The notes under the pieces were generated by a model. The model did no database searches and had not been told where the DNA came from. It worked only from the letters and a program-made list of their open reading frames with translations. The position numbers and the translations under genes were made by a program. A stretch of DNA of 64,000 nucleotides from Hofstenia miamia (Eukaryota > Xenacoelomorpha > Acoela > Hofsteniidae): assembly GCA_900660155.1 (NCBI GenBank), contig CABFPE010000074.1, positions 1,778,072-1,842,071 of the forward strand. Reading direction: 5' to 3'. The first letter of the stretch is position 1; every line of letters begins with the position of its first letter. Below are positions 39,705-52,689 of the stretch, piece after piece.

Positions 39705-42700
39705 GAAGAAACTGGTACCGTAAGCCATATTTTTTCATTACGTTCAATGTCTTCTGGAAGTGAGGCGAAATCGTCGGGGAGAACTTCTCCTAAGTGAATA
39801 ACATCTTCCCAGCCCTGTTCGGGAATCCATGTAAAAGGTCTAAATAGTATACTTAACATCTCCAGAGAACAAACAATATATTTTTATCAAGAAACCAGGT
39901 TGTTAAAGAGAGTGAAAAGGGTTGAAGCAACAATCATCATTAAAACATAAAATATGACTTGCAATCTCATGTATTTATGATAAAATATAAATCGATTAAA
40001 AATACACTGCATCAGAATTTTGTTCTCTATATAGAGTACTGGCAAAATCTGACTTAGTTCTAGAAAGTGAGTTCTAGTATCAAATAAGTGAACAAACATT
40101 CAGTTAAAATCTTGGATTCCCCTCAATGTCCCACAACATTTGCATTCAGAATTAAATAAAGATTTATTAGAGCTATATTATGAAATACCTCTTTCGCTTG
40201 CTCTTTTCAAGAGAAATGTTGCCTTTAATGAAAAAATCGAGTTCTTTTTGAGGAATTCTTCCTTCTTGCATTTCAATTTGTACAGTCATTTGAAACGAGT
40301 ACAAGAGTTTATGTCTTTCGAATAAACCTATACACAACTTGACATTAAAAAAGTAAAGATCACTAATCCACTATGATTCAAGAGATTCTTGAACACGTAT
40401 CTCATAAATAACTTAGGTATAAATCAATGTCACCTGTGCATGCGTAGTTGTAAACATTGTGTGTCAAAGTGTCCATTATGTTTCGCAAGTGTTTTTCCAT
40501 GATGGCATCTGGTAAGCTCTTTCGCAAAGACAGTTCAAAGACTTCGAGATAATTGCGAAGTGAATACTGATACATTGGGTTAACGATCGCCATGTCAGAA
40601 AGAACAAAGAATAAAATTGCTCCTAAAATCCAATAAGAATAAGGTTTTAATCACATTGTTCTTAAGATCTTAAAGTAAGAATCCTAATATTTTAAATGAA
40701 AAATCAGAGGACTTCGTTGATGCAGAACATTCAACATTAATTTTAATATAAATCCGTGGTTCGCAACCTTTTTTTACCATTGGACACCACATTTCCTCTT
40801 AATTTTTTGGCTGGACTTCTCCCGTAAGCAAATCACAAATTGTGAATGCTAAAGATATAGTAAATAATTATGCTTTATTTTAAAGAAAACTAAACGAATA
40901 AAAAATATAAACACGGCGATAGGTCAAAATGATCTATAAGCCTTTTTTGTTTGTATCATTATTCATTCAGCAAAAACACTAGCAGATACATATACTTCCA
41001 ATTATGTTGAGAATCTNNNNNNNNNNNNNNNNNNNNNNNNNNNNNNNNNNNNNNNNNNNNNNNNNNNNNNNNNNNNNNTACATATACTTCCAATTATGTT
41101 GAGAATCTCATTGAATTTGCTGTCAGCAGAAATTTTGTTTCTATTCTATAATTTTCGCATTTGAAACATCAGATGTAAATATATTCTCAAGGAGTGTTCA
41201 CTGTTCTAGTGTTAATAGAAACGCGAGCGTGGGTCAAATGATCTATAAGCCTTTTTTGTTTGTATCATTATTCATTCAGCAAAAACACTAGCAGATACAT
41301 ATACTTCCAATTATGTTGAGAATCTCATTGAATTTGCTGTTAGTAGAAATTTTGTTTCTATTCAATAATTTTCGCATTTGAAACATCAGATGTAAATATA
41401 TTCTCAAGGAGTGTTCACTGTTCTAGTGTTAATAGAAACGCGTTTATGAAAAATAGAATAGCTGCGTGAATATTTTTACTTTTAGTATTTTTAAATAGTG
41501 CAAATTTCTGTAAAAATGTCACTTTCAATCACCGTTCTGAATTAGAAAAATGTCACAATCGACCCCCAAATAGCTATTTTGTGTGTGTGTGAACCCTCAG
41601 TAAGGTTATATGGACCCCGGTTGAGAAGCACTGTTATAAATGGAAAATGTGAGATATGTTATAAAAAAAGAACATGGGTGCTAACAACATTATTTTATCA
41701 TTAAGAGATAATTCCGATGCCTACCTCTCTTGGCAGCAGGACGGTAGCCATCTCTCATTTTTTCAATATCAGAAGCAGTTCTTGCTGCCATGCGTAATTT
41801 TTCCGTCACTTCAGTTGCCTTTTCTTTTGTGTCCTCCAATGTCTGTACCAACTCTACGTTGTCCAACATATTTCCAGTAGAGTTAGCCAACTCCCGTAAC
41901 AAAGCATCTTCCAAATCTTTCAGTAAACGCTTGTTTGTACTAAAAGAATACACATGTTTATCCAATGCTGGAAAGCAAAACTCACCTTGTTTCTTGAATA
42001 AGGGTTTCTCGTTTTTCCTCCAATTCTCTTCTTTCAAACCCAACGATGACGCTCAACAATTGATCTTCCAAACCTTTCAAAGTTACCTGGTAGTTTATAA
42101 CCATTGACTTTCCAAAATGAGCGGGTGTAAACTTTGGATTCGGGAGCTTAGTTGTAAGATAAAGACGGAAGCTAGGATCATAATCAACTTCTTTATCACC
42201 AAGCATTACAAATTGTCGGCCTGCAGGACCTAGTCATGAATGATGTAAATATTAGATATACTTTAATATTACAACTACTTATACAAATAAACAATACAAA
42301 ACTGTAGTATGCAAATTACAGAATAAGAAGTTTCTATAAGCAGTGTTGAATTTTGAAACCCAGAAAGTCACCAAATTTATTCTATCATTTCTCGAGTAAT
42401 ACACATCAGACTATATTTTCTCACAAAGTAACATTAAAATGTTGTATTCTGTTATGATGCAAAATAATAAGAATGGGTTAAATTTACCCATATAAACACA
42501 ATATTGATTCTCAAAATCAGGTAGATAATCATGAGATACGTGGTGCATTTCATTAGAGCAGAAGATTTGAAAATCGCAGCATATATCATTCATTCAACTA
42601 AACTATAATGTTGATGACAACCTGTAGTATCAATTAACTTCACTAAGTACTAAGAGTAAACAAATCTTAATTAAATCCAATATTAAACATTTCGATTTAA

Positions 42701-45700
42701 ATATGGGGATTAAAATATTTGATGCGCTCTTTGATTTTAAAATTTGAACAAATCAGATACATTCAAACCTTTAATATTCTTTTCTAAGACATTATCTATA
42801 ACTGGATCAATGTATTCATCGACGTCTTTAAAGAGGAATGGGAACCCGTATTTTATAGCCATTTCAAGATGCTTCAAGAAATCGGGATCATTCATAGTGC
42901 ATATCTTAAGATTATGGTCTTTCTCTTTGTTTTTTATCCAATTGATAGCTTGTTCTTGGGGGTCGATGCAAAGAGGGAAACGACTTGCATTAGTAGTTAG
43001 AATGCCGTTTTGCACAGATAGATCATCTGGTGGAAGTCCTTCAGAATTCCATCTACATATACACGTTTAGTTTAATGTAGAAGTTAAAATAAACAAAATT
43101 TCGCACACAAACATACCTGCTAATCTCTACATCGTCGGTAAGAAGTTCCTCTAATTTAAAAGGATCTGTCATTGGGATCTCCTTGTCCTTCATCATTTGT
43201 TGCCATTCCTTATCTAGAAGATTCAACCGGAACTCCCATGAAAATGCACCCAGATAACTCAGGAATCCAGCACCAAGTAAACAATTACCCAACAGTTTAA
43301 TTCTCTGCACTTTCAGATTAGCCAAATCAGCTGTCCATCTAAATAAGTCCTTACATTTAAGAAAATATATAATTATATGTTACCGTTTCTGCTCTGAGCT
43401 AAGACCATTAATGAGCTTATCGGCTGCAATCAGACGTCGCTGCATAATATCAGCTTCTTCTTGCAAAGCGCGTTTCTCCGACATCGCTGCTTCATACTGA
43501 CTACTTAGCTTCGCTAATTGCTCTTCTAGAGATTTAACCTCAGCCAGTGTCTTATCCAAATTACGTTTAGCTTGCATAAATTCTTTCTCCAGTTTTGCAA
43601 CCTAAGAATTGACTTTCAGTTGAAAATGAGATCAATTCAGTGTATAATAAAACATTTTTCCTCGAATAAACACGGGCAAAGCTTCGGTGGTAATTCGGGC
43701 TCTTGGTCAGTAATTCAAAATTTGATGAAACTTTAATGAATCTTTCACATAAATTATAGTATTGGTCTTGAACATTAAAAGACACTAAGAAGCGAATAGT
43801 TATCAAGACCTGTATTTGTTTTCTTAATGTATACTTCAGAAGTAAAATTGCCATCATAATTTTTGATGGTAACATCAAAAAATTAATTGAATTTTCTTTT
43901 TATTCCTGCATTGTAAATGTGATGTTTTAAATTTTAGGATTAAATTTCTTAAAAAACAATAGGCTTCTTCCTTATTATTAAAAGNTACGAGAAAGAAATA
44001 TGACTAAATACGAGAAAGAAATATGACTAAATACGAGAAAGAAATATGACTAAATACGAGAAAGAAATATGACTAAATACGAGAAAGAAATATGACTAAA
44101 TACGAGAAAGAAATATGACTAAATACGAGAAAGAAATATGACTAAATACGAGAAAGAAATATGACTAAATACGAGAAAGAAATATGACTAAATACGAGAA
44201 AGAAATATGACTAAATACGAGAAAGAAATATGACTAAATACGAGAAAGAAATATGACTAAATACGAGAAAGAAATATGACTAAATACGAGAAAGAAATAT
44301 GACTAAATACGAGAAAGAAATATGACTAAATACGAGAAAGAAATATGACTAAATACGAGAAAGAAATATGACTAAATACGAGAAAGAAATATGACTAAAT
44401 ACGAGAAAGAAATATGACTAAATACGAGAAAGAAATATGACTAAATACGAGAAAGAAATATGACTAAATACGAGAAAGAAATATGACTAAATACGAGAAA
44501 GAAATATGACTAAATACGAGAAAGAAATATGACTAAATACGAGAAAGAAATATGACTAAATACGAGAAAGAAATATGACTAAATACGAGAAAGAAATATG
44601 ACTAAATACGAGAAAGAAATATGACTAAATACGAGAAAGAAATATGACTAAATACGAGAAAGAAATATGACTAAATACGAGAAAGAAATATGACTAAATA
44701 CGAGAAAGAAATATGACTAAATACGAGAAAGAAATATGACTAAATACGAGAAAGAAATATGACTAAATACGAGAAAGAAATATGACTAAATACGAGAAAG
44801 AAATATGACTAAATACGAGAAAGAAATATGACTAAATACGAGAAAGAAATATGACTAAATACGAGAAAGAAATATGACTAAATACGAGAAAGAAATATGA
44901 CTAAATACGAGAAAGAAATATGACTAAATACGAGAAAGAAATATGACTAAATACGAGAAAGAAATATGACTAAATACGAGAAAGAAATATGACTAAATAC
45001 GAGAAAGAAATATGACTAAATACGAGAAAGAAATATGACTAAATACGAGAAAGAAATATGACTAAATACGAGAAAGAAATATGACTAAATACGAGAAAGA
45101 AATATGACTAAATACGAGAAAGAAATATGACTAAATACGAGAAAGAAATATGACTAAATACGAGAAAGAAATATGACTAAATACGAGAAAGAAATATGAC
45201 TAAATACGAGAAAGAAATATGACTAAATACGAGAAAGAAATATGACTAAATACGAGAAAGAAATATGACTAAATACGAGAAAGAAATATGACTAAATACG
45301 AGAAAGAAATATGACTAAATACGAGAAAGAAATATGACTAAATACGAGAAAGAAATATGACTAAATACGAGAAAGAAATATGACTAAATACGAGAAAGAA
45401 ATATGACTAAATACGAGAAAGAAATATGACTAAATACGAGAAAGAAATATGACTAAATACGAGAAAGAAATATGACTAAATACGAGAAAGAAATATGACT
45501 AAATACGAGAAAGAAATATGACTAAATACGAGAAAGAAATATGACTAAATACGAGAAAGAAATATGACTAAATACGAGAAAGAAATATGACTAAATAAAA
45601 TTTTACAATGACATTTCACAAACCTCTTTAATGTTTCGCATGACAACTATGCACTCGCACACCGTTTGAACCTGCCGGGGTGGCTTAGCAAAAGATCGGA

Positions 45701-48700
45701 TTTCGGTTACGTCACTCTTTTCAAGGTCATCTAGTGCTAATCTAGCTGCTTCCAAAGCCGGCAGAGCTTCAGCCAAAGCTTCTTCAGCCGATTTCTATAT
45801 GAAGAGAGTGCTTAAAACTATTATCTATAATACAATGGGGGATATTCAAAAAATTTTAAATTTTTTTGAAATGGGCTAATTTTGTATATATTTGCGTGAT
45901 ATTTACAAAAAAAGTGTACCAGTCCCTGAAATTTATTAGTTTTTATTTAATTTGATTTTTATTTTCACAATCCCATTACCCAAATTTCATTTTTATGACG
46001 TCACTTCAGTGCAAACAAATTTGATAACATGTTTATTTCAATATCTTTTACTTTATACTCTATATGTTATCAAATTTGTTTACACTGAAGTGAGGTCACA
46101 CAAATGAAATTTGGGTAATGGGTATGTGAAAATAAAAATCAAATTAAAGAAAAACTAATAAATTTCAGGGACTGGTACATCTTTTTTTGTAAATATCACG
46201 CAAATATATACAAAATTAGCCCATTTCAAAGAAATTTAAAATTTTGCGAATATCCCCCATTTGTATAAGAATTTAATGAAATTGGCCTCCAAAACATTTC
46301 ATAAATACATTGAAAAATGACAGGCTTAAGTTACCAAGCAACGTACTGCGTGCTTATAATTTGAGTACAAGCTGTTAAATTCTAAAAAATAAAAAATGTC
46401 CAACCTTCTCAACGGAAATAATCTTGCTTTGCTTTTCAATGTCCTTTGCGGCTATTTCTGCGGCTGCTTTCTTTGTGTTCGCTTTCTCTGAAGACGCTTG
46501 AATAGTCGTAAGAAGTTCATTACATTCCTTAGTTTTTTTAGCCAAAACGACTTTTTGTTCTTCCAGACGCTTGTTAAGGACATCCAACTGTTCGGAAGCC
46601 TCTTGAATTTTCGCCAGTCCACTTTCCAGGCGTTCACACTGAAAACAGCGAGATAATAAGAAACACCAAAAAAAATAATTGAAGTTTAACACTGAAAACA
46701 GCGAGATAATAAGAAACACCAAAAAAAACAATTGAAGTTCATTTTAAGCAAGAGTTCATAGAAAGAGTTGATGACAAACAAATCAAAGAACTCTAACAAA
46801 TCGGGGACCTGATATAGAAGTAAATTCTTGATTTTTTAAATATTGAAAAAATATCTACAGAATATTTTGCATATTCACTGACAAAACGGTGTGAAACGTA
46901 TAAAATTATACTTCTGAAATATTTAAAATCACCTGTGAAACTACGAATTTATCCTTAAGATCAAGCAGTCGTGTGTAGGTGTTGATAAAATCCAAATAAT
47001 TCTTAGGAGTGACGTAATTAGCCCTTCGCAGACGAGCGAGAAACTGTCGACTGTATTCTCCAACCAGCTGGTGTACTTCTACAACGTAATTGACAACGTT
47101 TTCTAATTGTTTCTCTGGAACAAGTGGATTGTTTGAAAGGAACACGCTTGCTACTGCGAGAAGAGCTTGCTCCGGCCAGGCGCTGAACCAATCAATGCTG
47201 GTGTTGTTCACCAAACCAGGGAAGTTGCGACATCGTGTTCGAAGCATGTCTCCTACTGGCGACATTGCCAAAACTGAAATATATTGAAATCCAATTTCTT
47301 TTATATTAAACCCTACCGATGTGGAGATTATTGGCGCATTTCTGAACAAAAAACTGCCAAATCACTTCCTTAACTGGAGCACATCCAGCAGCAATTGCTT
47401 CTGCCCGAACGTTTCCAATTATGCCTTCCTTCTCATCATCAGGAAAGAGTGCAGGCACGATTCCAGAAGTTAACATATTGTTAATCAACTCCAGAAAACC
47501 TAATAACAACGTTTTTGCTTAAGAAATTGTATTACTATTATAGCAATAGAATACACAAGCAATAAACAAGCATTTATCACACAACTAACGATGAGAAATG
47601 CTAAACATGCATTGTATGTTTACCTTCACCGTCTGGACCATCGTCTGCAAAGATTATTGATTATACAAAAATTACAATGAACTTGGGCTCTTATAGAAAA
47701 GAAATGTATAAACATACCTTCTTGAGCAACATGTGCATCGGTAAAAAGGAACATCATTTTTCGATCCTCAATACCAAGTTTGTTATAAAGTACTTTAAGA
47801 TCCTCTCTAAAGTTGTTTTCATCATATCCACGACTTAGTGTAATTTCGAAGACGTCACAACCTAAATTCCAATAAGTCTTTCAACTTCATGTTAAATACA
47901 AACCTGCTGCAAATGCTGCAAGTCTAGCAAGAGATTGCTTGCCACTGCCACCAACTCCAACTAAGAGACAATGACCCTTCTCCATGCGAATAACTCGGTG
48001 GATTCTAGTTATATGTTCCAAAGCATCATCAAACAAAACAAGATTCATTTTCGTATATCGTTCATTGTATTCTTCAAGAATTTCAGTGAACAAAGCCTTA
48101 CTGGCTTGGTAGTCTTGAATGTCTTCATAAACTCGAGGTTCTCCTTCATCTAAAGCGGTGCGATAGTCTCCAAATAATATCGGATCTCGTGTAGCGAACT
48201 TCAAACATGACTTAAAGTTCTCTTCAATGAGAGCAGTTAACATCCCCTAAATTAAAAAGTTTCTTTAAACTAATACATTTTTAATCTGAGATTATTTCGG
48301 TAGAGAATTTGATTGAATTATGAAGGAAGGATTAATCTTATAAATGAATGAATCCAAACAAATATTTACCTTAAATTATAACATAAAATGTCAAGATTTC
48401 CTGAGAGTTCTTACCGAGACTAAGGTCTTGTCTTCGTCGTTTATCAATCGATCGAAAAACACTCTTAGACATTCGTTTCGCCACACGCGAATGAATTTTT
48501 CTTTAGAATCAAACTTATCTGGAGTTGTTAAGCAAAGACCTTGATAAACACGTGAAAGATCCCGTAGATTGAAAATGTAATGAAACTTGGAAGGTGTTGG
48601 CGGTAATGCCTAAAATATATTAGCTATTGTACTAGAGAATCCTAGAATATACTAAAGAAACGTAGATATTTGTCTAGGATTCCTCACCTGTATGATCTGT

Positions 48701-51700
48701 GTATACAGAGACATTGTGCTCGATGTAATCTTTGCAGCGCAAGATGAAATATCGTCTGCAAAGTTTTGCAAATGACCGGAAAGTATTGAAAGGTAGATTC
48801 GTGTGAGCGACTCTTCCGGTGGGAAAGGAATGTTGAAAACTGTAAACAATGAAATAAAACGAGGATCAACCTCATTTCTGCCTCCCCCAGGCTAAAGAGT
48901 TGCAACTTAAACTTCTATGTAAGTAGATTCAATTTTAAACAATCATCAATATAAAAGATGGTAAAAAGTTTATGATTATTTCTACCAACAAAATCCTTAC
49001 TCGACCCATTGCAGCCATATATCCAATGTCTCGGAAATGTTTCAAGTTGAGATCCTTTCCACGACTGTACATGGCATCTCTTTCAACCAAAAGTTTTAGT
49101 AAAGCAATAGGCTGTTGTGTCCCGTAGCTGTCAACCTTAAACAAACATTCGTCAAGGAACAATAATACGGTCAAAAGTAATGGATAAAGCTTAAACCATA
49201 AATTCTTCAAATTAATACTTGCGGCATGTTCATGTCGTCAATGAAGACCATAAGCCTTTTCCCTGGAGGCGGTCCAAATGAATCTTTTGTTCGTTTCTCA
49301 ACATTGGCTTCAAGATTTCTTTGAACATCCATAGAAGTAGTTCTGGAAGAGAAATTGATGTTTAGAACCAGGAAATTGTCTGAATTAAGACCTCGCAGAA
49401 AATTGGACATAGTGGCAGTCTTGGAAGTTCCAGTCTCGCCAACAAAGAGTATTGGCTTTTTAATATTGCACTAAATACATTAATATTAAATCCATGCCTA
49501 ATTTAAACAGAAAAATGATTTCAACATGAAAGCATGGTTTGAAAATGTTCTCAAATTTAATGCAAAGTTCTGGGTCCCTATGACTTAGAATAGCTGTAAA
49601 ATCTCAAGAATTTAATATTCATAGTTCAAAAAGGAGAAGCTATCATTTGTTGTAAGTCAAACATTCGATGTTGCTAATGTCTATGTATGAAAACTTAACA
49701 TCATTATTGATGATCTATTCTACAAGAAAATGATGAAATATATGGATAACTACCAATAGTGGATTGATCGGCTTGTACTAAATAAAACAAATCAATTTAA
49801 TAATAAAAGTATAAAATAGAAATGATATATTTGGATGAAGAACTTACAACTTGATTTAAAAGCCATGTATTACGAACGGTGTCCATCGTTGGGACAAGTA
49901 TGTCATTGAAGCGAACGGAAGGATCATGTTTATACTTGGGAACGAGATCAGCCCACTTAACCCACTTGCTTTTCTCTTGGTCAAAGTGGTAACTGTAGAC
50001 AGTTGGTAGTTCTCCTAAAAGTTTGCATTAGAAGACAATGGATAAATACCTCACCAATTAATAAACGAAAAAGACATTATAAAAGTTACACTAAAGTCAA
50101 AATATTTATTTAACGAACATGGTCGGAAAAATATAAATTACAATATAAAAATATACCTACAGCATAAAATAATTTATAATTAAATCTTAAAAATATTTTT
50201 TTAACCCAATAATACCAACAACCATATCAACTTAAAAATCAAAACGAACAAATCGAAAAAATTTAAATCAATAACAGTCTTCTCATCTCCATCGGGAGTA
50301 AGGAATGGGCCAACATGAACACAAATACATGATGACATTGTTAATAAACCTATTTAAACTGAAGAAAACTAGCATGAGAAATATTCTGATTTCTAGGACT
50401 CCAAATCTGCACACATTACTTCTATGAGTTCTGAAACCCGGTGGTTTCACTTTGAAATATAAGATCCCTAGTATTGAACTAACTCTCATGATATTCATTT
50501 TCAAAAAGTTTGTTTGCAGTATACGCAACAATGCTGCTATCTCGTATGAAGCTACTTGAAGATGCCAAAAATGTGCTAAGAAAGAGCGAAACAATATTAA
50601 TAATGTTAATGACCATTACACAATCTCTAATAATAAAACTTAATAAAAATTGTAACTGATTATTTGGATTCCACGAAATTTGATAGGTCCTTGAATCAAT
50701 ACGACACATGAAATATGTAATAGATCAAAATAACGTCCCCATGAAAATCACTGAAACCATTTAATACTTGATTCAAATACATTTAAATTTCATTCATTCG
50801 TTCTATTCTGTTAAGTTTAATTCAATATATTCCAGTCTCAAATAGAATAACAGTAAAATAAACACAAAATCCCAACATCTACCTGGCAATTCCCCAATCG
50901 ACGCAGGCTTATTTGCATCAGACGTAACAGGCATCCCTGCAATACTCTTCAAGTGATTATCGAATTTATCTCGTCCATCATTCATTAAAGCGCCACCCAG
51001 CGACCAATAGAGAGCTTCGACGAAAATCATTTCCATCAGGTCAGGGTGACTGTACTCGCTGGGAAGAGTAGCATCTAACACTAGAGTCAATTGGCTCACC
51101 TAAATTACAATGCCTAAAATAAAAGCAACATATGTACAATAGTGAATGCATAAATCAATGACCCCATTGTCTTAAAATTATAAAATTAGATCTATGCTGA
51201 AAAACTCACTAAATTAAGATCAGTTAGAGCGATAATCGGCTTAATGGGTTCCTGTTGGCGACCATCCACCATTCCTTCAATGATCAATCCAATGAGCGAT
51301 GGTACGTACTTCTCGTAAAGTCTTTGAAGATCGTCTTGCTCGGCTGCAGGTCTGGACTGGCACCATTTCAACCAAAAAGGTTCATAACGGAGGTTTTTGG
51401 GATCCACAAACACCATGCCACATCGAGATACAGTAGCAGGCGATGCGTACTGAAGATCACCGACTTCGAAAAGCAGCGCACAGTGCTTTTGTAATCGAAT
51501 TCGCTCTCCATTCGCAAGTGTAAGCAACTTGTTGTCGTCCATAACAGAATTCATGTTTTCAACCCAAAGGGCATCAACGTCTCCGTCAAAGAGAACGTAT
51601 TTGCGTTCGTTCTTATCAGTGGGTTTATTAATGTCGCGGAAGATATTTGATAACAGACCATCAGTCCAGTCGCGTGTGGTGGGATCCAAAATTCCATACA

Positions 51701-52626
51701 GCTCAATGACCGTGATAGCTAAAATACAGTAGTATTTAAGCAAAATTCAAATGAGAATTTAAATTCTTCAATACAACTTACTTCATAGATGCCAAACAAT
51801 ATGGAGATCAGACTTGTCAACGAGACGACATTTCCAAGCTCGGCTCGGCTCGGCTCGTTTAAATTTTGTATAAGTTCGGCTCGGCTCGCCACATAAAATC
51901 TTTGAATGTGGCTCGTTTTAGCTCGGTAATTTTTTTAAAAATATTGTGCTCAAAGAATTTTTTACATAGCTCTTCCTATTATTTAATAAACATTTCTTAA
52001 ATAAGATTACTGGAAAGGCATACTGAATGCAAAAAATGTGAAAAATCTCCATAATAAAGTTAACAAGCAGAACTATAAATTTGCTTTTTCCTAAAATAGG
52101 CTCGTTGTATATCAAATAATGTGCTCAAGCTCGGCTCGGCTCGTTAGAAGCTCGGCTCGTTGACAAGTCTGATGGAGATCAATATTATTTAAAAGATAAT
52201 TACCCTTAGCATTCATCACATGCATTTTCGTTGGAATTCCCAGTTTCGTTTGAGTTTGACAAAGAGTATTGATTACAACTGATTTCCCACCAGAGGTTGG
52301 TCCAACCACCATAGAAGTATGACGTGTCATCATTGTTTCATAGAGTTGAACAACTTTATCAGCCTAAGTTATATAATAAGAGATGAATTATTCTTACATA
52401 ATACTGTACTTGTTGGTCTAGTAAAATGTAACCTTTTGATGTTAAAACCTCTTCCACAGCATCGTTAAATTGAGGATAACGGACTCGTGGGCAATCCAAA
52501 CCAGGGAAGAGATCATTGATTAATCCCATGAATAAGGGAACATCTTCAAATACAAATCTAAATGAAGATATTAGTGCCATATACATCACATTCATCAAAC
52601 ATATAAGTAAATTATATTTTAATGAA

Positions 52627-52689
<63 letters not shown>

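Larger units (their letters stand above)
38933..40319. repeat. 693-bp exact duplication across a single N (probable artefact)
   Basis: 38933-39625 and 39627-40319 are identical by eye, separated by one N at 39626. The block includes exon 39 and most of exon 38 of DNAH10, a TA tract and intronic sequence. Same signature as 19153-20035. Confidence 0.88.

Noticed and set aside
43567-43878. 103-codon minus ORF as the missing MTBD exon
   Set aside because: Its sequence (for example [18 protein letters not shown]) has no resemblance to any dynein MTBD, and it overlaps exon 32 in another frame.
43986-45595. CRISPR-like array
   Set aside because: Units are contiguous with no spacers and the context is a eukaryotic intron; it is a plain tandem repeat.
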